Part shown: positions 8,408-17,206 of the stretch, piece after piece | How positions within the stretch are numbered: the stretch's first letter is position 1 | How the letters are laid out: each line of letters opens with the position of its first letter | Assembly: GCF_040110915.1 (NCBI RefSeq) | Contig: NZ_CP157793.1 | Span: 3,967,001-4,031,000 of the forward strand | Direction of reading: 5' to 3' | DNA length: 64,000 bases | From: Stappia sp. | GTDB taxonomy: Bacteria > Pseudomonadota > Alphaproteobacteria > Rhizobiales > Stappiaceae | Program-made: the position numbers and the translations under genes | Notes under the pieces: model-generated | Seen by the model: the letters and a program-made list of their open reading frames with translations, nothing else | The model's database searches: none | What the model was told of the DNA's origin: nothing

Positions 8408-9751
8408 TTACTTCCCGATACAAAATTCGCGGAAAATCACGTCCAACATATCCTCGACGCCGATGCGCCCGGCGATACGACCGAGCGCATCCGCCCCCTG
8501 ACGGAGATCTTCCGCCCTCAGCTCCAACGGACGATCCCCCGCCTCCGCTCGGGTAAGCGCCGCCGCCGCATCTTCCAGATGATGGCGATGCCGTGCCCGA
8601 GTCGCCACCGGGTCCTCTCGCAGACCGAGCCGCGTTTCCGCGAAGGCCCCGATCGCATCGATGAGATCCCCGATGCCGGAACCTGTCTTCACCGAGATCC
8701 GATGGCCAGCGTCCGACACCTCCCCTCGCGCCGATCCCTCGGATTGCAAATCCGACTTCGTGCCAACAATCCAGACATCGGTTTCGGGCCCGAATCCAAG
8801 ATCCGCAACCGTCTTCGCGTCGACAGGATCGGCCGGCTCGCTCAGCAGCAAAACGAGATCCGCCGTCCGCGCCCGGGCAAGTCCCCGGCGAATTCCCTCC
8901 CGCTCCACCAGACCCGTCGCCTCGCGGACCCCGGCCGTATCCACCAGCGTGACCGGGTATCCGCCAAGATCGAGATGCACTTCGATCACGTCCCGAGTGG
9001 TTCCGGCCTCCTCCGTCACGATGGCCACATCGCGCCGGGCGAGCGCATTCAGAAGGCTCGATTTGCCCGCATTGGGCTTGCCGACGAGCGCGACCTGCAG
9101 GCCCTCGCGCAGGCGTTCGGCCGCCTTCGCGGCCGTAAGATGCGCCGCGATCTCGCGCCCGAGCGCGGCCACATCGCTCCAGATCCGATCCGAGACCGCG
9201 CCCGGCACATCCTCTTCCTCCGCGAAATCGAGCTCCGCCTCGATCATCGCGCGGGCGCGCAGCAACCGGCTCCGCCAGGCATCGTAGATCCGCCCCAGAT
9301 CGCCGCCCAGCTGCCGGACCGCCTGCCGGCGCTGCGCCTCCGTATCCGCATTGATCAGATCGGCCAACGCCTCGGCCTGCAGCAGATCCAGGCGGTCGTT
9401 GTCGAAGGCGCGCCGGGTGAACTCCCCGGCCTCGGCAGGCCGGCATCCTTCGATCGACCCCAGAACCTCGAGCACCCGGGCCACGACGGCCCGCCCGCCA
9501 TGGCACTGAAGTTCGACCACGTCTTCACCGGTGAAGCTCCCGGGAGCCGGAAACCACAAGACCAGCGCTTCGTCCAGAACCTCTCCAGACCGTGGATCAA
9601 GAAGCCGGCGCACTTGAGCCTGTCTCGCGTCGGGCATCCGCTGGCAAATCGTTTCGAGGACGAATCGCGCCCTTGGACCGGACACGCGGATCACCGCAAC
9701 GCCGCTCGGCACCGCGCCGCTCGACAAGGCGTAGATGGTCTGGGCGCGCAT
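8408..9751 (-). CDS. mnmE: tRNA modification GTPase MnmE (TrmE)
   Basis: GTPase partner of MnmG in U34 modification. The 447 residues show the N-terminal tetrahydrofolate-binding domain (MRAQTIYALSSGAVPSGVAV, and FTGEDVVELQCHGG near residue 75), a helical domain interrupted by the G domain, and the C-terminal motif FCIGK, whose cysteine is needed for modification. In the G domain, G1 is GKPNAGKSSLLNAL, G3 is VDTAG, and G4 reads GTKSDL instead of the more usual NKxDL. It begins the mnmE-mnmG-rsmG-parAB run. Confidence 0.97.
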   Translation of the reverse strand: MRAQTIYALSSGAVPSGVAVIRVSGPRARFVLETICQRMPDARQAQVRRLLDPRSGEVLDEALVLWFPAPGSFTGEDVVELQCHGGRAVVARVLEVLGSIEGCRPAEAGEFTRRAFDNDRLDLLQAEALADLINADTEAQRRQAVRQLGGDLGRIYDAWRSRLLRARAMIEAELDFAEEEDVPGAVSDRIWSDVAALGREIAAHLTAAKAAERLREGLQVALVGKPNAGKSSLLNALARRDVAIVTEEAGTTRDVIEVHLDLGGYPVTLVDTAGVREATGLVEREGIRRGLARARTADLVLLLSEPADPVDAKTVADLGFGPETDVWIVGTKSDLQSEGSARGEVSDAGHRISVKTGSGIGDLIDAIGAFAETRLGLREDPVATRARHRHHLEDAAAALTRAEAGDRPLELRAEDLRQGADALGRIAGRIGVEDMLDVIFREFCIGK

Positions 9752-9893
9752 GTCTGTCCTTCCTCCTGTTCGCGAGCACCGGTTGGCAACCCTGGCCTCC
9801 TGGCCGACCCGCCTTCCCCCGCTTCGCGGTCCCGCCGGTTGCTATCACCGGCCCTCGGGACCGACGGGCGGGCTTCTTGACGGATTTCTTGTC

Positions 9894-9909
9894 CGTTTCA
9901 CGTGAATCC
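9894..9909. other. Degenerate parS-like site upstream of mnmE
   Basis: CGTTTCACGTGAATCC keeps 13 of 16 bases of the parS consensus, including the whole TTTCACGTGAA core. It is noncoding, between mnmE and the GNAT gene. It may be a weak ParB site. Confidence 0.55.
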
Positions 9910-9929
9910 GCCTGCGGCGGCCGGACCCC

Positions 9930-10502
9930 TTACACCCGCGCCCGCCACGCATCCCCGCTCAGCCGATAGAGCACATGGCGCCGCAGGGGGTGTCCCGTCT
10001 CAAGAGCCGGATGATCGAAGTCGTCGTGCGGATCGTGGCGCATGCCGAGACGCTCCATCACCCGGCGCGAGTTCCGGTTTTCAACGGTGGTGAAGGACAC
10101 GATTTCGGTAAGGCCGAGGGTTTCGAAGCCGAATCGAAGCCAGGCTCGCGCACCTTCGCTCGCATAGCCGTGTCCCCAGGCCGAGCGTGCCAGCCGCCAT
10201 CCGATCTCGACACAGGGTCCAAAGGGCATTTCGGGTTCCGGGACATTGAGCCCGACGAAACCGATCACCCGGCCTTGACCTTTCTCCACCGCCGGGCGGA
10301 AACAGATCCCCCGCTCCGCTTCCCGCTGCCGCGCGCGGGTCAGGAGCGCATCGCTGTGCGCCCTGTCCAGCACCGCCGGAAAGTAGCGCATGACCTCCGG
10401 GTCCGCATTGATCTCGGCGAGAACGTCATAGTCGCTGTCCCGCCAGGGGCGCAGGATCAGCCGCTCGGTCTCGATCACGGGGGGCGTTGCATGGGTCGTC
10501 AT
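9930..10502 (-). CDS. GNAT-family N-acetyltransferase (RimJ/RimL-like)
   Basis: A 190-residue single-domain acetyltransferase. ETERLILRPWRDSDYDVLAE at the N-terminus and the acetyl-CoA site SAWGHGYASEGARAWLRFGF (R/Q-x-x-G-x-G/A pattern) place it in the Acetyltransf_3 group, as do VENRNSRRVMERLGM and the closing strand HVLYRLSGDAW. The substrate cannot be told: relatives modify ribosomal protein N-termini, amino acids or antibiotics. It interrupts the rho to mnmE order typical of this origin region and is flanked on both sides by parS-like sites. Confidence 0.88.
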   Translation of the reverse strand: MTTHATPPVIETERLILRPWRDSDYDVLAEINADPEVMRYFPAVLDRAHSDALLTRARQREAERGICFRPAVEKGQGRVIGFVGLNVPEPEMPFGPCVEIGWRLARSAWGHGYASEGARAWLRFGFETLGLTEIVSFTTVENRNSRRVMERLGMRHDPHDDFDHPALETGHPLRRHVLYRLSGDAWRARV

Positions 10503-10534
10503 GGTGTCGGTCCGTTGCGATCCCGAATCGGATC

Positions 10535-10550
10535 GGATTCACGTGAAACA
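10535..10550. other. parS-like site upstream of the GNAT gene
   Basis: GGATTCACGTGAAACA matches the parS consensus at 14 of 16 bases, the right half perfectly. It is noncoding, between rho and the GNAT gene, 55 bases from another degenerate copy. Confidence 0.65.
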
Positions 10551-10564
10551 CATCCGGACATGCA

Positions 10565-10593
10565 AACACCCGCAAGGGGCTCTTGCGGGTGTT
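10565..10593 (-). terminator. Hairpin downstream of rho
   Basis: Perfect 12-bp stem AACACCCGCAAG / CTTGCGGGTGTT with a 5-base loop (10577-10581), 48 bases past the rho stop. No T-run follows on either strand, so it is terminator-like in position but not a textbook intrinsic terminator; it could also protect a 3' end. Its right arm overlaps the first bases of a parS-like site. Confidence 0.5.
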
Positions 10594-10605
10594 CCACGTG
10601 AATCC
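10590..10605. other. Degenerate parS-like site next to the rho hairpin
   Basis: TGTTCCACGTGAATCC, 13 of 16 to the consensus. TGTTCCACGTG half-sites occur in true alphaproteobacterial parS variants. The first four bases form the end of the rho hairpin. Confidence 0.5.
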
Positions 10606-10640
10606 GTTCTCCCGCCTGACGGCGGGGCGTCACACCCGCG

Positions 10641-11906
<1,266 letters not shown>

Positions 11907-12230
11907 GGGCTGAGAATGGTCTTCTTCTGGAGTGAACTGGATGCAGGTGATCCAATTGGCCGGTCAGTGGGCCAGGGATCGCTTCGAAAGGATGGAATTA
12001 TCTGCGGGTGGGGAGCCGATGCATGGGGCTCGGCCTGGTCTTCGCTTGGGTCGACGGTCGATTCGAAAACCATACCCGCAGGATCGAAGATTGGCGGAAT
12101 GTACAGAGTCGTTCACGCGAAGGCAAGTGCATTCGCCGAATGGCGCAATAACACCCAGGTGCAATTGGTCGCAGTCACTTGCATGTCTTCGATCCGACCC
12201 GACGCTACGAGATCGGGCCGGATCGAAATC
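11907..12230. other. rho leader region, no gene recognised
   Basis: 324 bases between the hemJ stop and the rho start. Only short unconvincing frames are present. It should contain the rho promoter and a long 5' leader; no clear intrinsic terminator or riboswitch-like structure was seen. Confidence 0.55.
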
Positions 12231-12656
12231 TCAAAAGGGTTTGATCACCACCAGAATGACGATCACCACCATCAGGAGGGTCGGCACCTCGTTGACGATC
12301 CGGTAGTGGCGGTGGCTCTTCGTGTTCGCATCGCTGGCGAACACGCGCACACAGCGGGCGAGATAGCCATGGTAGCCGCTCATCGCGAGCACCAGCGCGA
12401 GCTTGGCGTGGAACCAGCCGTCGCGCAGGAAGCCGCCCTCCCAGGCCACCCAGAGCCCGAAGATCCAGCTCGAGATCATGGCCGGCGTCATGATCGCCTT
12501 GAGCAGGCGCCGCTCCATGATCTTGAAGGTCTCGCTCTGCTGCGTGCCCGCCTCGGTCTCCGCGTGATAGACGAACAGCCGCGGAAGGTAGAACAGCGCC
12601 GCCATCCAGGCGATCACCGACATGATGTGCAGCGCCTTGAGCCAGAGATAGAGCAT
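12231..12656 (-). CDS. hemJ: Protoporphyrinogen oxidase HemJ
   Basis: Membrane enzyme that oxidises protoporphyrinogen IX to protoporphyrin IX in bacteria lacking HemG and HemY. The 141 residues form four hydrophobic segments. The conserved start MLYLWLKALHIMSVIAWMA (with the heme-ligand histidine at residue 10), the segment LFYLPRLFVYH and the internal KIMERRLLKAIMTPAM are typical of the family. It follows hemE after 7 bases, so the two heme genes are co-transcribed. Confidence 0.94.
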   Translation of the reverse strand: MLYLWLKALHIMSVIAWMAALFYLPRLFVYHAETEAGTQQSETFKIMERRLLKAIMTPAMISSWIFGLWVAWEGGFLRDGWFHAKLALVLAMSGYHGYLARCVRVFASDANTKSHRHYRIVNEVPTLLMVVIVILVVIKPF

Positions 12657-12663
12657 CCCGCGC

Positions 12664-13710
12664 CTAGCCCCGCGGGTCCGGGGTGTTGCGCACGCGCTCG
12701 ATCATCCGCGCCACATTGTCCGGATCGGCATCCGGGGTAACGCCATGGCCAAGATTGAAGATCAGCGGCCCGTCGCCCAGCGTCTTCAACACACTGTCGA
12801 CGCCCTCCATCAGCGCGTCGCCGCCGGCCACCAGCCGCATCGGATCGAGGTTGCCCTGCACGGGCACCATCTTCTGGACGTCGCGGGCAAGCGCGCCCGG
12901 CACCGTCCAGTCGAGACCGACCGCATCCACGCCGGTGCGCGCCACGTAATGGGCGAGACGCGCCGCCGAAGCCTTGGGGAAGCCGATCACCTTGGCGCCC
13001 GGCACCGCCGCCTTCACGCCGGCAACGATCCGCGCGGTCGGTTCGATCGACCAGCGCTCGAAGCCCGCGTCGTCCAGCACGCCGGCCCAGGTGTCGAAGA
13101 TCTGGACCGCATCCGCTCCGGCGCGCAATTGCCGCGTCAGATAGTCGATGGAGGCCGTGACAAGCTGATCGATGAAGGCCTGCATCAGATCCGGATCGCG
13201 ATAGGCGCCGACCCGCGCCACTGTCTGGTCCTGTGTCGTGTGGCCCGCAACCGAGTAGCACGCCACCGTCCACGGCGCGCCGCAAAAGCCGAGCAGCGTG
13301 GTCTCCTCGGGGAGTTCGGCGCGCAGCCGGCGCACGGTCTCGATGACCGGATCGAGGTGACCGACCGCGCGGCTCTGGTCGAGATTATCGACGAGCTCGG
13401 CCCGCAAGGGCTCCAGCCGCGGTCCCTTCCCCTCCTCGAACCAGACCGGATATCCGAGCGCATCGGGCACGACGAAGATATCGGAGAACAGGATCGAGGC
13501 GTCGAACCCGTAGCGTCGGATCGGCTGAAGCGTCACCTCCGTCGCGAGATCCGTGTCGTAGCAAAATTCCAGAAAATTAACCTTCTTTGAACGAACTTCC
13601 CTGTACTCAGGAAGGTAGCGGCCCGCCTGACGCATCATCCAGATTGGGGGCGGCCAGAGCCGATCTCCCTCGAGCACCTTCATGACCCGTCGTGAAGCGG
13701 TCTGAGACAC
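12664..13710 (-). CDS. hemE: Uroporphyrinogen decarboxylase HemE
   Basis: Decarboxylates uroporphyrinogen III to coproporphyrinogen III in heme synthesis. The signature PPIWMMRQAGRYLPEYREV lies near the N-terminus and the catalytic aspartate is in DASILFSDIFVVPDALG. The start is set at GTG 13710 because AGGGGG ends five bases before it; GTG 13716 overlaps that ribosome site. This gives 348 residues, the normal length. hemE forms the left boundary of the predicted origin, as in Caulobacter. A terminator-like hairpin stands directly before its ribosome site. Confidence 0.97.
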   Translation of the reverse strand: MSQTASRRVMKVLEGDRLWPPPIWMMRQAGRYLPEYREVRSKKVNFLEFCYDTDLATEVTLQPIRRYGFDASILFSDIFVVPDALGYPVWFEEGKGPRLEPLRAELVDNLDQSRAVGHLDPVIETVRRLRAELPEETTLLGFCGAPWTVACYSVAGHTTQDQTVARVGAYRDPDLMQAFIDQLVTASIDYLTRQLRAGADAVQIFDTWAGVLDDAGFERWSIEPTARIVAGVKAAVPGAKVIGFPKASAARLAHYVARTGVDAVGLDWTVPGALARDVQKMVPVQGNLDPMRLVAGGDALMEGVDSVLKTLGDGPLIFNLGHGVTPDADPDNVARMIERVRNTPDPRG

Positions 13711-13721
13711 GAACACCCCCT

Positions 13722-13753
13722 AAAAAAGAAAAGAATCCTGAAAAGAGGATTCT
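13722..13753 (-). terminator. Terminator-like hairpin in the hemE leader
   Basis: Read leftward, AGAATCCT, loop CTTTTC, then AGGATTCT form an 8-bp stem followed at once by TTTCTTTTTT: the shape of an intrinsic terminator. It ends only a few bases before the AGGGGG ribosome site of hemE. No leftward gene lies upstream, so it can only act on transcripts that start in the origin region. It would either attenuate hemE or stop origin-born RNA. Each arm contains a GANTC methylation site. Confidence 0.6.
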
Positions 13754-14116
13754 GTTGTTTTTGATTGGCACTGGACAACCGGGATTGGCGATTGTCGACT
13801 CCTGTCCACATGACTCATCCACGCCGCACCTGTCGAGGGGTTTTGCGTGAAAAGCATCTTCCGCCAACCGTTGAGAACCCGAATCGATGTGATTGGTCAG
13901 ACGCTTGGCGCTTCGTTAACTGTTTGTTAACTTTTAAGGCGCGGTGGGACAAGCTGGGGATCGGTTCACAACAACCGTTTCGTCCCCGATTCAAGCAGCG
14001 CTTTCGGCTCCGTCTCGCGCGTCGCTGTGAAGTGTTGATGGATTTCGCGCTTCGGGGAGGAAAACCGGCCGACCGCTCGACGATCCCCAGACGGACGCGA
14101 TCTTTGAACAGCAGAT
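13754..14116. other. oriC: Predicted chromosomal replication origin (oriC)
   Basis: Gene-free stretch between hemE and ppsR, the position of the Caulobacter origin. It holds a perfect CtrA motif, and six GANTC sites fall between 13733 and 13992 (at 13733, 13748, 13797, 13812, 13881, 13988) where fewer than two would be expected by chance. DnaA-box-like 9-mers with two mismatches to TTATCCACA lie at 13802-13810 and 13815-13823, and on the other strand at 14125-14133 (running into ppsR). TCCCCA motifs, described as weak DnaA boxes in Caulobacter, lie at 13955-13960 (minus) and 14084-14089. An AT-rich patch surrounds 13911-13937. The parAB-parS system is within 10 kb. Confidence 0.85.
13916..13930. 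promoter_or_regulatory. CtrA-binding motif in the origin
   Basis: TTAA-CTGTTTG-TTAA is an exact TTAA-N7-TTAA full site for the cell-cycle regulator CtrA. In Caulobacter, CtrA bound to such sites in the origin blocks initiation in swarmer cells. TTAA is rare in this GC-rich window and I found only one other perfect pair (48418-48432). Confidence 0.8.
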
Positions 14117-14989
14117 ATGTGTCACGGGGATAACAGCTTGGGTAAATCGCGTAACTTCTTCCACCTGCATCTGGTTTCGGACTCGACCGGCGAAACCCTG
14201 ATGACCGTGGCGCGCGCCGCGACGGCGCAATACGAGGACGTCCAGTCGATCGAGCATGTCTATCCGCTGGTGCGCTCGGCCGCGCAGCTGGAACGGGCGA
14301 TCACCGAGATCGAGACGGCACCGGGCATCGTGCTTTACACGCTGGTCGATGCCGAGCTCGCCGAGCGGCTGGAACAGGCGGGGCGCAAGCTCGGCGTGCC
14401 CTGCGTCAACATTCTCTCGCCGGTCTTCGCGGTCTTTCAGTCCTATCTCAATGTGCAGCTCACGGGCCGGATCGGCGGCCAGCATGCGCTCGACGCGGAT
14501 TACTTCGAGCGCATCGAGGCACTGAACTTCACCATGATGCATGACGACGGGCAGATCCCGGAGGATCTCGACGAGGCCGACGTCGTGCTGCTCGGCGTCA
14601 GCCGCACGTCGAAGACACCGACCTGCATCTATCTCGCCAATCGCGGCATCAAGGCCGCGAATATCCCGATCGTTCCCGACATTCCCTTGCCGCATCAGCT
14701 TGACCGTCTGAAGCGGGCGATGGTGGTGGCGGTCATCGCATCGGTGGAGCGGATCCAGCAGGTGCGTCAGAATCGCATCCTGGCGCTGAACGCGGCGAAT
14801 TTCGCCAATGAAACCTACGTCGACCGCCGGGCCATCGCGCGGGAGATCTCCACCACGCGCAAGCTTTGCGCCGAACGCGGCTGGCCGGTCATCGACGTGA
14901 CGCGGCGCTCCATCGAGGAGACGGCGGCGGAGATCATGAGCCTCTACCGGGCGCACAAGAGCGCGCTGGAAAACCCGACGTCGGCCTGA
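14117..14989 (+). CDS. ppsR: PEP synthase / pyruvate,phosphate dikinase regulatory protein (DUF299)
   Basis: Bifunctional ADP-dependent kinase and phosphorylase that controls PPDK or PEP synthase by reversible threonine phosphorylation. The 290-residue frame has the family start NFFHLHLVSDSTGETL and the P-loop GVSRTSKTPTCIYLANRG near residue 160, followed by IPIVPDIPLP. It forms the right border of the origin, as its homologue RP001 does in Caulobacter and Rickettsia. ATG 14117 has no ribosome site; TTG 14138, with GGGGA eight bases earlier, would start nearer the conserved region and is a serious alternative. Confidence 0.95.
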   Translation: MCHGDNSLGKSRNFFHLHLVSDSTGETLMTVARAATAQYEDVQSIEHVYPLVRSAAQLERAITEIETAPGIVLYTLVDAELAERLEQAGRKLGVPCVNILSPVFAVFQSYLNVQLTGRIGGQHALDADYFERIEALNFTMMHDDGQIPEDLDEADVVLLGVSRTSKTPTCIYLANRGIKAANIPIVPDIPLPHQLDRLKRAMVVAVIASVERIQQVRQNRILALNAANFANETYVDRRAIAREISTTRKLCAERGWPVIDVTRRSIEETAAEIMSLYRAHKSALENPTSA

Positions 14990-15049
14990 TATCGCGAGGG
15001 GGTGCCGGATGGCGCAGCCCTTCCCGACCCCTTGCTCCGGACCGTGACG

Positions 15050-15646
15050 ATGACCCACCTTGTTCTCGCCAGCGGCAGCCGCATCCGCGCGGATCTTCTG
15101 CGCAACGCCGGCCTCGCCTTCGACATCGACCCCGCCGACGTCGACGAACGCGCCATCGAGGCGCCCCTGCTGGAGAGCGGCTTCGCCCCGGCAGACATCG
15201 CCCAGGTGCTGGCCGAGGCCAAGGCGCAATCGGTCAGCGAACGCCGGCCCGGGGCGCTCGTTCTCGGTGCCGACCAGGTGCTGGAATTCGAGGGCGCGCG
15301 TCTCACCAAGCCCGACGACATGGAAGCGGCCCGCCGTCAGCTTCTTGCCATGTCGGGCAAGGAGCACGCCCTGCATTCCGCCGCGGCCCTGGCGCGCGAC
15401 GGCGAGACGTTGTGGCGGACGGTCGCGACCGTGCGGCTGACCATGCGTCCCTTCGGTCCGGAATTCGTCGGCCGTTATCTTGCGAAGGCGGGCAATGCGG
15501 CGCTCTCAAGCGTCGGTGCCTATCAGCTGGAAAGCGTGGGCGTGCAGCTTTTCGACAAGATCGATGGCGACTATTTCACCGTGCTCGGCCTGCCGCTCTT
15601 GCCGCTTCTGGCCGAACTGCGGGCCCGCGGGGAGATCGAGGCATGA
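15050..15646 (+). CDS. maf: Maf-family nucleoside triphosphate pyrophosphatase
   Basis: House-cleaning enzyme that hydrolyses noncanonical or modified nucleoside triphosphates to monophosphates. ATG 15050 gives 198 residues and places the diagnostic LVLASGSRIRADLL right at the N-terminus. The catalytic segment LVLGADQVLEFEGARLTKP and the late motif AGNAALSSVGAYQLE are present. GTG 15044 is a possible earlier start. The stop overlaps the aroE start by 4 bases; maf-aroE-coaE is a coupled operon, and ppsR is 60 bases upstream. Confidence 0.95.
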   Translation: MTHLVLASGSRIRADLLRNAGLAFDIDPADVDERAIEAPLLESGFAPADIAQVLAEAKAQSVSERRPGALVLGADQVLEFEGARLTKPDDMEAARRQLLAMSGKEHALHSAAALARDGETLWRTVATVRLTMRPFGPEFVGRYLAKAGNAALSSVGAYQLESVGVQLFDKIDGDYFTVLGLPLLPLLAELRARGEIEA

Positions 15647-16482
15647 GCCGCCGGGCCGCGATCACGGGCTATCCGGTGGCGCATTCGCGCTCGCCGCTCA
15701 TTCACGGACACTGGCTGAAGACCCACGGCATCGACGGCGCCTATGAGCGTATCGCCGTGAAGCCGGAGGAGGCGGAGGCCTTCTATCGCGGGTTCGGCGA
15801 CAGCGGCCTCGTCGGATGCAATGTCACCGTGCCGCACAAGGAGATCGCCGCGCAATGCTGCGACCGGCTGGAGGAAACCGCGCGGATCATGGGCGCGGCC
15901 AACACGCTTTGGCTGCAGGACGATGGCACGCTCGTCGGCGACAACACCGACGGTCTCGGCTTTCTCGGCAATCTCGACCAGCAGGCGCCGGGATGGGATG
16001 AGGATGTGTCGTCCGCGCTCGTTCTCGGCGCGGGCGGTGCGGCGCGGGCGATTGTCTGGGCGTTGCTGTCGCGCGGTGTGAAAACCGTGATGATCGCCAA
16101 CCGGACAGCCGAAAAGGCCAAGGCGCTCGCCAGCCGTTTCGCGCCCGACTCGATTGCCGTTGCCTGGGGAGATATACCAGATCTCCTGGGGAAAACGGAC
16201 TGTCTGGTGAACACCACGTCGCTTGGCATGACGGGCCAACCGCCGCTCGATCTCGATCTGGCACCGCTGAAATCCGGCGCCCTGGTGACCGATATCGTCT
16301 ATGCGCCGCTGGAGACGCCGCTGCTCGGCGAGGCCCGCGCGCGCGGGCTTCGCACGGTGGACGGGCTCGGCATGCTGCTGCATCAGGCCGTGCCGGGCTT
16401 CGAGCGCTGGTTCGGGGTGCGGCCGCAGGTGACGGACGAATTGCGCCGGCTGGTGCTGGCCGATCTCGGGCTCGCGGAATGA
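15643..16482 (+). CDS. aroE: Shikimate 5-dehydrogenase AroE
   Basis: NADPH-dependent reduction of 3-dehydroshikimate in aromatic amino-acid synthesis. The 279 residues show the substrate site GYPVAHSRSPLIHGHW, the catalytic lysine in CNVTVPHKE, the nucleotide loop VLGAGGAARAI, the NADP-selecting NRTAEKAKALA, and a late GLGMLLHQAVPGF. ATG 15643 overlaps the maf stop. The frame is open far upstream but the earlier part is a shadow of maf. Confidence 0.97.
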   Translation: MSRRAAITGYPVAHSRSPLIHGHWLKTHGIDGAYERIAVKPEEAEAFYRGFGDSGLVGCNVTVPHKEIAAQCCDRLEETARIMGAANTLWLQDDGTLVGDNTDGLGFLGNLDQQAPGWDEDVSSALVLGAGGAARAIVWALLSRGVKTVMIANRTAEKAKALASRFAPDSIAVAWGDIPDLLGKTDCLVNTTSLGMTGQPPLDLDLAPLKSGALVTDIVYAPLETPLLGEARARGLRTVDGLGMLLHQAVPGFERWFGVRPQVTDELRRLVLADLGLAE

Positions 16483-17066
16483 TCGTCGTCGGGCTGACCG
16501 GGTCCATCGGCATGGGCAAATCGACCACGGCGGCGATGTTCGCGCGCGCGGGCGCCGCCGTCTACGACGCGGATTCCGCCGTCCACGCGCTTTATCGCGG
16601 AGCGGCCGCGCCGAAGATCGAGGCGGCCTTTCCCGGGACGGTTGTCGACGGGGTCGTCGACCGCAAGGCACTCGGTGCGCAGGTGATCGGCAAGCCGGAG
16701 GCGATGGCGCGGCTGGAGGCCATCGTCCATCCGCTGGTGCGCGGCTCGGAAGAGGCGTTTCTCGAAGCCGCCCGTGCCTCCGCCGCGCGGGTGGCGGTCC
16801 TGGATATTCCGCTGCTGTTCGAAACCGGGGGCGCGGCGCGCGTGCACGCAAGCGTCGTGGTGACGGCCTCGGCCGAGGTGCAGCGCGCCCGCGTGCTCGC
16901 CCGGCCCGGCATGACGGAAGACGCTTTCGCGGCCATCCTGGCAAAGCAGATGCCGGATGCGGACAAGCGTCGCCGCGCGCATTTTCTGGTCGATACGGGC
17001 CACGGGCTCGACATGGCGCGGCGCAGCGTCGCCGCCATCCTGCGCGCGCTTTCCGCGCTCGCCTGA
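16479..17066 (+). CDS. coaE: Dephospho-CoA kinase CoaE
   Basis: Last step of coenzyme A synthesis. The 195 residues start at the P-loop VGLTGSIGMGKSTTAAMFA, followed by VYDADSAVHALY and the family motif VAVLDIPLLFETG near residue 105. Length is normal. The ATG overlaps the aroE stop by 4 bases. Confidence 0.96.
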   Translation: MIVVGLTGSIGMGKSTTAAMFARAGAAVYDADSAVHALYRGAAAPKIEAAFPGTVVDGVVDRKALGAQVIGKPEAMARLEAIVHPLVRGSEEAFLEAARASAARVAVLDIPLLFETGGAARVHASVVVTASAEVQRARVLARPGMTEDAFAAILAKQMPDADKRRRAHFLVDTGHGLDMARRSVAAILRALSALA

Positions 17067-17206
17067 CGGAGGCTCGCGCAACTCCGCCGCGCCGGCGGAA
17101 CTGGGGAAAAGCGGTGCGTGCCGGGGATGGCCGGGCGCCGACGTCTTGAGTCCCGGGCAGCCGCGCGGGACACTTGCGCTGCAGTCCGCGCCTTCGAGGA
17201 GACATC

